Source: Sphingomonas hominis
GTDB lineage: Bacteria > Pseudomonadota > Alphaproteobacteria > Sphingomonadales > Sphingomonadaceae
Direction of reading: 5' to 3'
Assembly (NCBI RefSeq): GCF_013328205.1
Contig: NZ_JABULH010000004.1
Coordinates: 124,001-188,000 of the forward strand
DNA length: 64,000 nucleotides
Within the stretch, counting starts at the first letter, position 1; each line of letters starts with the position of its first letter. A program made the position numbers and the translations under genes. This document shows positions 18,307 through 26,074 of the stretch, piece after piece. Under the pieces are notes generated by a model, which worked only from the letters and a program-made list of their open reading frames with translations, did no database searches and was not told the origin of the DNA.

Positions 18307-19368
18307 TCAAGCCGTGATCGGGTGAGGTCGTCGCACGAGTTCGTAGAGCGCCGGCAAAGCGAGCGGAAAGCCCGCGAGCCAGAACGGCGCCATCAGCAGT
18401 CCCCAGTAACTGTTCTCCGGTCGTCCGATTAGCAGGAACGGCAGCAGCCAAGCGGCGAGCGCGAGCGTCACGCGGCGTGCGAAGCCGCCGCGCGTGGCAG
18501 CCCATCCGAACAGCGCGAGTGGTACGAAGACCGCGGCGATCGACGCAGGCAGCAGCAGCAAGAAGGTGGTCGCGCGCGCCATTGACAGATCGAAATGCCA
18601 GCCGCCGGCGCGCAGCCAGCCTTGCGACACCGGTGCGTCGGGCGGCAGCACGGCATGAACAGCGACTGCATGGACCGCGAGAAGACCGAGTGCCAGGGCA
18701 ATGCCCCCGAACCAGACCGCTGCCTCGAACCGGCGCCGCTCGACCAGCGCGGCGAGCATCATTGCGGCGAGGTAGGCGAGCGCCAATTCACGGAATAACA
18801 CGGCCAGGAAGCCGAACGCGACGCTGGCTCGCCAGTGTCGATCGCTGCGACAGCCTAGCGACAGTGCAGTCAGTAGCCCGGCCCACAGATCACTCCACAG
18901 CACCACCACGGGATTGACGAGCGGCACGACAGAGGCGGCGACAACGGCGAAGCTCGCGCTCCATAGCGGCAGCGATGTCGTGGCCGTTCGCAGTCGCCAA
19001 GCGAGGGTCGCGATCACGAAACCGGCAAGCAGCCACGCTAAACACAGTGCACCTGCGTCCCCGACCTGCGCGAAAAGCCATGTGCGCGTCGGCGGGCGCA
19101 CCACGACGAACGGTTGCAGCGGATAATTACGCGCGCGCTGCTCTTGTACGACGACGCGGTAATAAGGCTCACCCGCGGCAACGCGTCGATCGATGGCCCG
19201 ATATAAGGCAGCATCGCCGGCCGTTCCTGCTGCCACTTGTGAACTGATGGGGGCCGGGGCGCTGCGTAGACCTAGCATGATCAACGTGAGCGCTAGCCCG
19301 AGCAGCGCGAGCAATGCGACGCGGCGCCTTTGATTCCACGTTATTCGGGCATGTTGTGTCAGCTGCAC
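18307..19368 (-). CDS. Multi-pass integral membrane protein, GT-C-like, function unknown
   Basis: 353 aa with about eight to ten hydrophobic helices. Helix 1 is followed by a periplasmic segment (ALYRAIDRRVAAGEPYYRVV...YPLQPFVVVRPPTRTWLF) of the kind seen in bacterial GT-C type glycosyltransferase relatives that use lipid-linked sugars. I do not recognise the family and see no definitive catalytic signature. It is convergent with the sensor kinase gene and lies where the missing body of the broken SET gene copy (19396-19667) would be, so it may have been inserted during the rearrangement. Confidence 0.72.
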   Translation of the reverse strand: MQLTQHARITWNQRRRVALLALLGLALTLIMLGLRSAPAPISSQVAAGTAGDAALYRAIDRRVAAGEPYYRVVVQEQRARNYPLQPFVVVRPPTRTWLFAQVGDAGALCLAWLLAGFVIATLAWRLRTATTSLPLWSASFAVVAASVVPLVNPVVVLWSDLWAGLLTALSLGCRSDRHWRASVAFGFLAVLFRELALAYLAAMMLAALVERRRFEAAVWFGGIALALGLLAVHAVAVHAVLPPDAPVSQGWLRAGGWHFDLSMARATTFLLLLPASIAAVFVPLALFGWAATRGGFARRVTLALAAWLLPFLLIGRPENSYWGLLMAPFWLAGFPLALPALYELVRRPHPITA

Positions 19369-19395
19369 GTGGCTAAAAGGCTACAGATGTGATCA

Positions 19396-19667
19396 TGCCG
19401 TCGCGTCGGGCGCCGACCAGCGCGAGCGGCGCCGCAAGGCGACCACGACGGTGAGGCAGGCAGCGGCGGAGAACAGGAAACGAGCGATTGCAGCGTGCCG
19501 GGATTGACCGCAGCGTAGGTAACCGCCTCGACCAGGGTTCCGCTGCCCCAGATCAGCCAGGAGGCGCGGTTCGGCTCAACCAGGCGGCGTTGCAGCCCGG
19601 CGAGATAGATGGCGTAGCCGGTGAAGCTGGCGACGACGGCGAGGAGGAACCAGGGGTCGGGGTACAT
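19396..19667 (-). pseudogene. Fragment of the membrane-SET gene (5' end only)
   Basis: The ATG at 19667 and first 61 codons reproduce the N-terminus of the intact SET gene at 22703 (MYPDPWFLLAVVASFTG...NPGTLQS). A one-base deletion near 19480 relative to 22516-22520 then shifts the frame. DNA similarity continues to about 19396 (GCGTCGGGCGCCGAC) and stops, so about three quarters of the gene, including the SET domain, is absent. It is part of the degraded duplicate described under findings. Confidence 0.85.
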
Positions 19668-19897
19668 GCTCGCTGCCGGAAAGGGTTAACGCGAGCGTAA
19701 CGATTGCCCGGTGCCGCGTCCAGCGGGCGCGCGTGAACCTGTTGGTGAGACTTACGTCCTATGCCGACGCGCAGATATCGAGCTAGGATCATGGCCGAAC
19801 GCGCCGAAACACTGGACTGGCAGGCGGTGCCCGCGGACGCGTGGCACGCGCTCGCGCAGGCGGCGGGTACGGCCAATCCGTTCTACGCGCCGGCGGC
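19594..19897. repeat. Perfect repeat of 22630-22933 (304 bases)
   Basis: By direct alignment this block is identical to 22630-22933 at a constant offset of 3036. It spans the first 25 codons of the SET copy, the 93-base divergent gap and the first 45 codons of the GNAT copy. Flanks on both sides are clearly diverged. Confidence 0.88.
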
Positions 19898-20205
19898 AGT
19901 GCGGCCTGCGTCGATCTACCGGAGGCGGCGCAGCCGCGCGCTCGGCGAGCCGCTGTTGCGCGCGGGTGACGAGCCGGCGTTCCGGCGCGCGGGACTGCCG
20001 CTGTTGGCACAGCGGCCGGGGCAACATCTGCGGATGTGGGCACTCGATGCCGACCATTCGAAGACGCGGCGCTGCTGGCGGTGCTGAGCGGGCAGGGGAG
20101 CCATATTACCGCACGCGCGATTACGGTCGCTCGGTGCTGCACAGCGGCGTGTTAAGCGCCGACCACCCTGCCGAGCACGTCCGCGGCAAGGTGTTGAAGA
20201 GACCT
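19761..20205 (+). pseudogene. Degraded, truncated copy of the GNAT gene
   Basis: It starts identically to the intact gene at 22797 (MPTRRYRARIMAERAE...NPFYAPAA). An internal deletion of roughly 100 bases after 19920 joins 'PEAA' coding sequence to the 'LGEPLL' region, followed by point changes and frameshifts. The last recognisable codons match '...HVRGKVLK' of the intact protein, and similarity stops near 20205-20213. No reading frame covers the whole copy. Substitutions outside the identical core are frequent, so the downstream part is old. Confidence 0.85.
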
Positions 20206-20228
20206 CTCCGGTAGCGCGGGCCGATAAG

Positions 20229-20801
20229 GTGGAGCAGTTGCGGATCGGGCGCGACGCGCTCGCCCACGTGCTCGACATCATCGGGCAGCAGCAGGCGGCG
20301 GCGCACGAGCGACCGCATCTGTCAGAGTGCGACATGACCGATGTGATTGCGCAGAATGCGACCATTGCTCGCTATTCGGGTACGACGCAGATCGCGTTCA
20401 GCTATCCGGCCGAGCCGCACCCGGTGCTGGCGAACCGCGTGATCCTGAGCCAGGTGGTCGGCAACCTGTTCGCCAATGCGGCGGAGGCGATCGCGGCGGC
20501 GGGGCGTGCGAGCGGGCGCATCACCGTGTCGTTCGCGCGCGTGGACGGGCGGGTCGAGGTGCGGATCAGCGACGATGGCGAGGGGTTCGAGCCGCACGTC
20601 GGTGCGACGTTGTTCCAGCGCGGTTATTCAACCCGTGCGCACAAGTCGGGCGGGCTGGGGCTGCACTGGTGCGCCAATTCGATGACCGCGATGGAGGGGT
20701 CGCTGCGGCTGGAGAGCGAGGGGCGGGGTACCGGGGCGTCGGCGGTGCTGACGCTGAAGGCCGCCGGCACCGGAGCGCGGGCGCTCGACCAGGCGGCCTG
20801 A
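20229..20801 (+). pseudogene. Detached kinase ATPase domain: 5'-truncated copy of the 16390-18258 histidine kinase
   Basis: 190 codons in frame from a GTG, corresponding to residues from VEQLRIGRD to the C-terminus of the intact kinase (offset 2537; DNA similarity begins near 20214). The HATPase N-box and G-boxes are intact, but the H-box, HAMP and sensor are missing. No convincing SD precedes the GTG. Almost all codon differences from the intact gene are synonymous; only V to T and A to S changes occur before the divergent last dozen residues. Whether it is translated as a free ATPase-domain protein is unknown. Confidence 0.75.
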
Positions 20802-20820
20802 GCGCCCACTTCGTCCGTAG

Positions 20821-21177
20821 TTACAGCGGTGAGGCGGGGTCGGTCAGGATACCGCATCCGGCGGCGGCCTTGCCGACTTCCAGCGCGACCTTGGGGTCCT
20901 TCACCTGACGGGCGGCGCGGACGAAGTCGCTGGTGGTCAGACGACCGGGCGTGGTGTCGCCCTCGCGCGTGGCGCGGGCGGCGCGGCCGAGCTGCTGTAA
21001 CTGGCCGAGCGACAGGTTCGCCTCCAGCCGGTCGCCGACGCACTGCGATTGCGCGGGCTGGAACCCGTAACCCTCTAGCGAGCCCGCGATCTTCGCCGAT
21101 GGGTCGACGCAGCCGGCCAGGCCGAGCGATGCGGCGGTGATGGCGACGAACGTGCCGGCTGACAAACGGTTGAGCAT
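20821..21177 (-). CDS. Small predicted lipoprotein, function unknown
   Basis: 118 aa. The signal MLNRLSAGTFVAITAASLG ends in a lipobox LAGC, so the mature protein (about 96 aa) should be lipid-anchored. Two further cysteines (SQCVGD and AAGCGI) could pair. I do not recognise a domain. It is convergent with the detached kinase fragment and has no counterpart after the intact kinase gene. A hairpin lies at 21209-21232, just upstream of its start. Confidence 0.72.
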   Translation of the reverse strand: MLNRLSAGTFVAITAASLGLAGCVDPSAKIAGSLEGYGFQPAQSQCVGDRLEANLSLGQLQQLGRAARATREGDTTPGRLTTSDFVRAARQVKDPKVALEVGKAAAGCGILTDPASPL

Positions 21178-21208
21178 TGAGTTATCCTCCCATTGGACGT
21201 CACGCTAG

Positions 21209-21232
21209 CAACGATCGGTTCGATCGTCGTTG
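21209..21232. promoter_or_regulatory. Imperfect inverted repeat upstream of the lipoprotein gene
   Basis: CAACGATCG and CGATCGTCGTTG arms flank a short GTT centre, 31 bases upstream of the lipoprotein start. It could be an operator or an mRNA hairpin; nothing identifies a regulator. Confidence 0.35.
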
Positions 21233-21457
21233 TGAAGTCGCAGCGAGTAACCGCCGGCATAGGCTACGGTATCCGAGGTATTGTTGCACCTGATTGGGGT
21301 AGATTTCGTTCAGTGAGTCGTCGATGATGGGCGCGATTGTTGGGTGATGCTGCTTATTGGGGAAGTCGTAACTGGTCGTTGGTCTGTGTTGCTGTCCTAA
21401 GCGGTGTTGAAGACGTGGTGCTTGGGTGTTTTTAGACCGAGTGAACGCACTTTCTTT

Positions 21458-21543
21458 CGTCACCCCGGACTAGACCCAGGGTCCCGCTTTCTCGACAGGG
21501 TAGGGGAAGGCAGCGGGATCCCGGATCAAGTCCGGGATGACGG
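21458..21543. repeat. Dispersed palindromic repeat, copies 2 and 3 in opposite orientation
   Basis: Copy 2 (21458-21489) is in reverse orientation and diverged; copy 3 (21512-21543) is a canonical forward copy with arms ATCCCGGA/TCCGGGAT. They are separated by 22 bases, so the whole block could also form one long stem. It lies downstream of the SET gene. Confidence 0.8.
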
Positions 21544-21575
21544 GAAGTTGGATTGGTTGAAACCGCGCTAGCCTG

Positions 21576-22703
21576 TCACGCGGCGACGTCGGTCCGGTCG
21601 CGTCTAAGGTATGGGGCGACGAGATCGTGGTCGAGATACCAGCGCTGTCGCTCCGGCGGGAGGGTGTCGAATGCGGCGATCGTGCCGCGACACGCGGGCG
21701 CGCCGCACGCGCAGGCCATACGCCAATCAGGATCGGCGAGCGTGGTGGAATAATCCCAGCTGATCTCCTCACCCACCGCGATGTCGCGCATCGCGACAAG
21801 CAGCGGGGCGTCGCCGGTGAAGTGCAGCCCGGCGTTGGGCGCGCAGCTGTGGTTGATCAGGTCGTCGATCGCGCCCGAGGGGCCGAGGTACGCATCGCGC
21901 GTGATCTGCACGAAGCGATCGGTACGTCCCGACAGGCGGCGCGGCAGGCGGTCGGCGGCGAGGCGACGGCCGGTAAAGGCGACGATCGGCTCGCCCGCGG
22001 CGAACGCTTGCGCGGCGAACACCGCCTTGCCGAGGTGGGTGTCCCGAACCGCGAAGGGGTTCGCGGGCGCGTAGGCGTCGAGCACGCGCAATCGGCCCTC
22101 GCGCCAGCCGAACGAGCGTAGCGGGTTGACCGTGGCGAGCCCGACCATGAACCAGACGCTGGCGTGGCAGGCGAGTTCGACCAGGATATACGCGTATTCG
22201 CCGATACCCTGTCCGCCCATCCGGGTGGCGAGGATCAGCGTGGCGAGGTCGCCGATCGACCACAATCCCCAGGCGGGCGAGCGTTCGCGCGCGCGGTCGG
22301 CCCAGACGCTGCGCCACGTCGGCCAGAAGCTGACCGGCACCACCGCGACAACCAGCATGTGCGCCCAGAACGCCTCGCGAAAGACCAGCCACAACAGGAT
22401 CGCGCCGAGCGAAGAGGCCATGCAGACGCCTTCGATCGCATCGGGCGCCGACCAGCGCGAGCGGCGCCACAAGGCGATTGCGACGGTGAGGCAGGCAGCG
22501 GCGGAGAACAGGAACACGAACGATTGCAGTGTGCCGGGATTGACCGCGGCATAGGTGACCGCCTCGACCAGGGTTCCGCTGCCCCAGATTAGCCAGGAGG
22601 CGCGGTTCGGCTCGACCAGGCGGCGTTGTAGCCCGGCGAGATAGATGGCGTAGCCGGTGAAGCTGGCGACGACGGCGAGGAGGAACCAGGGGTCGGGGTA
22701 CAT
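21576..22703 (-). CDS. Membrane protein with C-terminal SET domain (putative protein lysine methyltransferase)
   Basis: 375 aa. The first about 195 residues form roughly six or seven hydrophobic helices. The C-terminal about 170 residues are a SET domain: start near LDAYAPANPFAVRDTHLGKAVFA, the catalytic NHSCAPNAG motif, the GEEISWDYS motif and a post-SET-like cysteine cluster CACGAPACRG that would bind zinc. SET domains transfer methyl groups from SAM to lysine side chains. A membrane-anchored SET domain is unusual. It is divergent from the GNAT gene across a 93-base shared promoter gap that is duplicated exactly at 19668-19760. Confidence 0.85.
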   Translation of the reverse strand: MYPDPWFLLAVVASFTGYAIYLAGLQRRLVEPNRASWLIWGSGTLVEAVTYAAVNPGTLQSFVFLFSAAACLTVAIALWRRSRWSAPDAIEGVCMASSLGAILLWLVFREAFWAHMLVVAVVPVSFWPTWRSVWADRARERSPAWGLWSIGDLATLILATRMGGQGIGEYAYILVELACHASVWFMVGLATVNPLRSFGWREGRLRVLDAYAPANPFAVRDTHLGKAVFAAQAFAAGEPIVAFTGRRLAADRLPRRLSGRTDRFVQITRDAYLGPSGAIDDLINHSCAPNAGLHFTGDAPLLVAMRDIAVGEEISWDYSTTLADPDWRMACACGAPACRGTIAAFDTLPPERQRWYLDHDLVAPYLRRDRTDVAA

Positions 22704-22933
22704 GCTCGCTGCCGGAAAGGGTTAACGCGAGCGTAACGATTGCCCGGTGCCGCGTCCAGCGGGCGCGCGTGAACCTGTTGGTGAGACTTACGTCCTATGC
22801 CGACGCGCAGATATCGAGCTAGGATCATGGCCGAACGCGCCGAAACACTGGACTGGCAGGCGGTGCCCGCGGACGCGTGGCACGCGCTCGCGCAGGCGGC
22901 GGGTACGGCCAATCCGTTCTACGCGCCGGCGGC
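22630..22933. repeat. Perfect repeat of 19594-19897 (304 bases)
   Basis: Second copy of the identical block, here within the intact SET-GNAT divergent pair. See the entry at 19594. Confidence 0.88.
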
Positions 22934-23933
22934 GGTGGCGGCGTGCGTCGATCTGCCGGAGGCGGCGCGACCGCGCGTGCTGCTGGTGTGGCAGGGTGAG
23001 ACGCTGATCGGCGCGCTGCCGATCACGACGCGGCGCGCGCGCGGGCTGGCGCTGTGCGTCGAGAATTGGGATCAGCGCGTGCGTGCGCTGGGCGAGCCGC
23101 TGTTGCTCGCGGGTGCTGAGGCGGCGTTCTGGCGTGCGGGACTGCCGCTGCTGGCGCGGATGCCGGGGCAGTATCTGCGGTTGTCGGCGCTTGATGCCGA
23201 CAGCGCGGGGACGCGCGCACTGCTGGCGGTGCTGGGCGAGCAGGGTCGACCGTACTATCGCACGCGGGATTACGGCCGCGCGGTGCTGCACGGCGGCGTG
23301 TCGAGCGCCGAACATGCCGCCGAGCACGTCCGCGGCAAGGTGTTGAAGGAGCATCGCCGGCTGCGCGCACGGTTGAATGATCGCGGCGCGCTGTTGTTCG
23401 AGCGATTGACGGCGGATGAGCCGGTCGAGGCGTGGATCGACGCGCTGTTCGCGCTCGAGCAGACCGGGTGGAAGGGTCGCGAGGGTGTCGCGGCGGCGGC
23501 GGACCCGGCGACCGAGCGGTGTTTCCGCAGACTTCTGCGCGCCGCGCACGCCGAGGGCACGCTCGACTTCCATCGCATGAGCGTGGGCGGCCAGGCGATC
23601 GCGATGCTCGCCAACCTGGAGCGCGGTGACGAAGCGTTCCAGCTGAAGATCGCGTATGACGAGGACTGGGGGAGCTTCTCGCCCGGCGTGCTGATCGAGA
23701 TGGAATATCTCGCCTACGCGCTCGATCGCCGCGGACTCGCGCGGGTCGATAGTTGCGCGCGCGCCGGGCACCCGATGATCGACCGGATCTGGCCCGAGCG
23801 ACGGCGGATCGTGTCGCTGGCGGTGCCGTTCGACAATGCTTTCTCGCGATTGCTGTGCCTCGGCAGCGATCGCTGGCGCACGCGGCGCGCCCGCGCGTCC
23901 ACATCCCCGATCCCTCAAGGAACACCAGCATGA
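22797..23933 (+). CDS. GNAT-type acetyltransferase, CelD/BcsL-like
   Basis: 378 aa (an internal ATG at 22827 is a possible alternative start). The architecture is that of the CelD/BcsL (Acetyltransf_6) proteins found near polysaccharide loci: N-terminal half with LLVWQGETLIGALPI, then the core 'GKVLKEHRRLRARLNDRG', 'ALEQTGWKGREG' and 'QLKIAYDEDWGSFSPGVLIEMEYL', the acyl-CoA-binding-like region. The acceptor is unknown. The stop overlaps the cupin gene start by 4 bases. A broken copy exists at 19761-20205, and a more distant relative at 34581-35573 shares the SGWKGRE and KVAYDE motifs. Confidence 0.85.
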   Translation: MPTRRYRARIMAERAETLDWQAVPADAWHALAQAAGTANPFYAPAAVAACVDLPEAARPRVLLVWQGETLIGALPITTRRARGLALCVENWDQRVRALGEPLLLAGAEAAFWRAGLPLLARMPGQYLRLSALDADSAGTRALLAVLGEQGRPYYRTRDYGRAVLHGGVSSAEHAAEHVRGKVLKEHRRLRARLNDRGALLFERLTADEPVEAWIDALFALEQTGWKGREGVAAAADPATERCFRRLLRAAHAEGTLDFHRMSVGGQAIAMLANLERGDEAFQLKIAYDEDWGSFSPGVLIEMEYLAYALDRRGLARVDSCARAGHPMIDRIWPERRRIVSLAVPFDNAFSRLLCLGSDRWRTRRARASTSPIPQGTPA

Positions 23934-24820
23934 CGCACTCGCTGTTTGCCGACCACGGGCTGACCGACTTTTCCGTCGCTTACCCGGCGACAGCCGCACC
24001 GGTTCGGCACCAGTTGCATGACCATCCGTTGTTCGCGCTACCGGCGCTCGCCGCGCTGGCAGAGCGTCTGCCCGCCAGCCACGTCGAGCAGAGTTTGGGA
24101 AACCTCAAGGTCGATCAGGATCCGTCGGGCGTCCGCCAGGCCGATCTGTCGCCGGGCGAGATCGTGCGCACGATCGCGACGAACGGCTGCTGGATGGTGT
24201 TGAAGAAGGTCGATGTCGATCCCGACTATGCCGCGCTGATCGACGCGTGCCTGGCCGAGATCGCGCCGGTCACCAGCCTGATGACCGGCCCGTACCGCCG
24301 GCGCGAGGCGTTCATCTTCCTGTCGGCGCCGGGGTCGGTCACGCCGTTCCACATGGACCCGGAGCACAATATCCTGCTGCAGATTGCGGGCACCAAGACG
24401 ATGCGCGTCTATCCGGCGGGTGACGACGAGATCGTGCCGCAGCAGGTGCACGAGGCGTTCCACCGCGGCGGCAGCCACCGCAACATGCGCCATGATCCGA
24501 GCTTCGATGCAAAGGCACGCGACTTCGCCATGGCACCGGGCGACGCGGTCTACGTGCCGGTCAAAGCGCCGCACTGGGTGCAGAACGGCCCAACACCGTC
24601 GATCTCGTTCAGCATCACCTGGCGCTCGGGGCTGAGCGACGGCGAGGCGCGGCTGCACCGCGTCAACCAGCGGATGCGCGCGCTGGGCGTCGAGCCGGGC
24701 GTGCCGGGCGCGAACCCGAGCGTCGACGCGGCCAAGATCGCGGGGCACCGGCTGGTCAAGAGCACGGCGGCGAACGTCAAGCGCGCGCTGGGCAAGGGCG
24801 GGAACCGGACGGCTTACTGA
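23930..24820 (+). CDS. Cupin-like / JmjC-type Fe(II)-2-oxoglutarate oxygenase-like protein
   Basis: 296 aa of the cupin_8/JmjC-like group. The probable metal triad is His and Asp in PFHMDPEHN and the distal His in VKAPHWVQNG, with the 2-oxoglutarate-side strand TKTMRVYP in between. FIH-like proteins hydroxylate protein side chains, and some relatives act on small molecules. It is coupled (ATGA) to the GNAT gene and near the SET gene, so three potential protein- or glycan-modifying enzymes are adjacent. The start was placed at the ATG inside the GNAT stop; longer upstream frames overlap GNAT. Confidence 0.82.
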   Translation: MTHSLFADHGLTDFSVAYPATAAPVRHQLHDHPLFALPALAALAERLPASHVEQSLGNLKVDQDPSGVRQADLSPGEIVRTIATNGCWMVLKKVDVDPDYAALIDACLAEIAPVTSLMTGPYRRREAFIFLSAPGSVTPFHMDPEHNILLQIAGTKTMRVYPAGDDEIVPQQVHEAFHRGGSHRNMRHDPSFDAKARDFAMAPGDAVYVPVKAPHWVQNGPTPSISFSITWRSGLSDGEARLHRVNQRMRALGVEPGVPGANPSVDAAKIAGHRLVKSTAANVKRALGKGGNRTAY

Positions 24821-24837
24821 GGAGCCGACGGGAGGAA

Positions 24838-24868
24838 GCGGGATCCCGGACCCGGTCCGAGATGACGG
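24838..24868 (+). repeat. Dispersed palindromic repeat, copy 4
   Basis: GCGGGATCCCGGA...TCCGAGATGACG, with one arm mismatch, between the convergent 3' ends of the cupin gene and the glycosyltransferase gene. Confidence 0.75.
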
Positions 24869-24874
24869 TGCTCC

Positions 24875-26074
24875 TTACGGGAAGAATAGCGCGAGTTGGC
24901 GGCGCGCGTTCTTCTCCAGATCGAACTCCGCCTCGACGTGCGCGCGGCCGCGCTTCGCCATCGCCAGCGCGGCGTGTGGGTCGGCAAGGACGCGGGTGAA
25001 AGCAGTGGCGAGCGCTACTGCGTCGCCGGGTGGCACCAGCAGGCCGGTGTCGCCGTCGCGGATCAACTCGGGAATGCCGGAGATCGCGGTGGTGATGGCG
25101 GGGCGCTGATAGGCGAGCGCCTCGATCATCACGTTGGGAATGCCTTCCTGACGGCCGTTCGGGCCGATGACGCTGGGCGCGACGCAGACGCTGGCGGTGC
25201 GATACGATTCCGCGACGACCTCGAAGGCTTGCGCGCCGTGGAAGCGGACGCGGTCGGCGAGGCCGAGCTGCGCTGCGCGTGCGCGCAAGGTCTCCGCGTC
25301 GGGGCCGTGGCCGATCAGGTCGCAGCGCCACTCGCCGAGCGCAGGTCCGGCGATCACCAGCGCGTCGAGTAGGTGCTGCACGCCTTTCTTGGGCTCCATC
25401 GCGCCGACGTAGAGGATTCGGAACGGGTCGGTTGCTGGGATTGCCTCGACCGGCTCGATGCGGCCGACATCGACGCTGGAATGGATGACGTGAATGTCGC
25501 GGGTCGCGAGCCCGGTGACATGGCCGCGCAGGAAGTCGCGCCCGAAGTCGCTGACGGCGCGGACCGCGGCGGCGGCACCCAGTTTCTCGGCCAGCAGCGA
25601 CTGGGTGCGGAACACGTCGTGCGCGCGGCAACTGACCGAATAGGGCAGGCCGCCCGCGAGATGCCCGAGCCAGGCAGCGGTCGCGGGGTGGCCGGCGAAC
25701 TCGGCGTGCACGTGGGTCGCGCCCCAGGCGCGCGCGTCCTCGGCGATCGCCAGCGCCTTGGGCACGAGTGCCAGCGACTTGGCGGCGATGCGCGGGTGGC
25801 GGCGATAGGCGTGGAGCATGCGCGCGATGCCGGCCGTGAGCGCCGCGGGACGCCGCGCCAGCGCGCGGGCGAGCGCGGCGGGCTGAACGAAGCTGAAGTC
25901 GACCGCGCGATCTCTCAGCGGCGCGGCGAACCCGTGGAGCGGCTGCGCGTGGCGGAACGGCGCGACGTGGTAGAGCCGCACGTCGACGCCCGCCTCGATG
26001 AACTTGACGAGATCGCGGTAGATGAACGTCTCGGTCGATTTCGGAAATTCGGTGACGATAACGGCGAGCTTCAT
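24875..26074 (-). CDS. Glycosyltransferase family 4
   Basis: 399 aa GT-B enzyme, start at 26074 (MKLAVIVTEFPKSTETF), overlapping the polymerase stop by 4 bases. The N-terminal domain has the STETFIYRDL helix seen in polysaccharide GT4 enzymes; the C-terminal nucleotide-sugar domain has FRILYVGAMEPKKGVQHLLDAL, IGHGPDAETL and the E-x7-E motif in GRQEGIPNVMIEALAY. It is last in a minus-strand run with polymerase, Wzz and Wza genes, so it presumably adds one sugar of the exopolysaccharide repeat unit. Confidence 0.88.
   Translation of the reverse strand: MKLAVIVTEFPKSTETFIYRDLVKFIEAGVDVRLYHVAPFRHAQPLHGFAAPLRDRAVDFSFVQPAALARALARRPAALTAGIARMLHAYRRHPRIAAKSLALVPKALAIAEDARAWGATHVHAEFAGHPATAAWLGHLAGGLPYSVSCRAHDVFRTQSLLAEKLGAAAAVRAVSDFGRDFLRGHVTGLATRDIHVIHSSVDVGRIEPVEAIPATDPFRILYVGAMEPKKGVQHLLDALVIAGPALGEWRCDLIGHGPDAETLRARAAQLGLADRVRFHGAQAFEVVAESYRTASVCVAPSVIGPNGRQEGIPNVMIEALAYQRPAITTAISGIPELIRDGDTGLLVPPGDAVALATAFTRVLADPHAALAMAKRGRAHVEAEFDLEKNARRQLALFFP

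Larger units (their letters stand above)
21178..21575. other. Intergenic region, locally less G+C-rich
   Basis: 398 bases without a credible gene. It contains an inverted repeat (21209-21232) and two oppositely oriented copies of the dispersed palindrome (21458-21489 and 21512-21543). The stretch 21260-21460 is visibly richer in A and T than its surroundings. Confidence 0.6.

Noticed and set aside
21200-21463. 87-codon minus-strand ORF in the less G+C-rich gap
   Set aside because: No signal, domain or ribosome site, and it runs into the palindromic repeat; probably chance.
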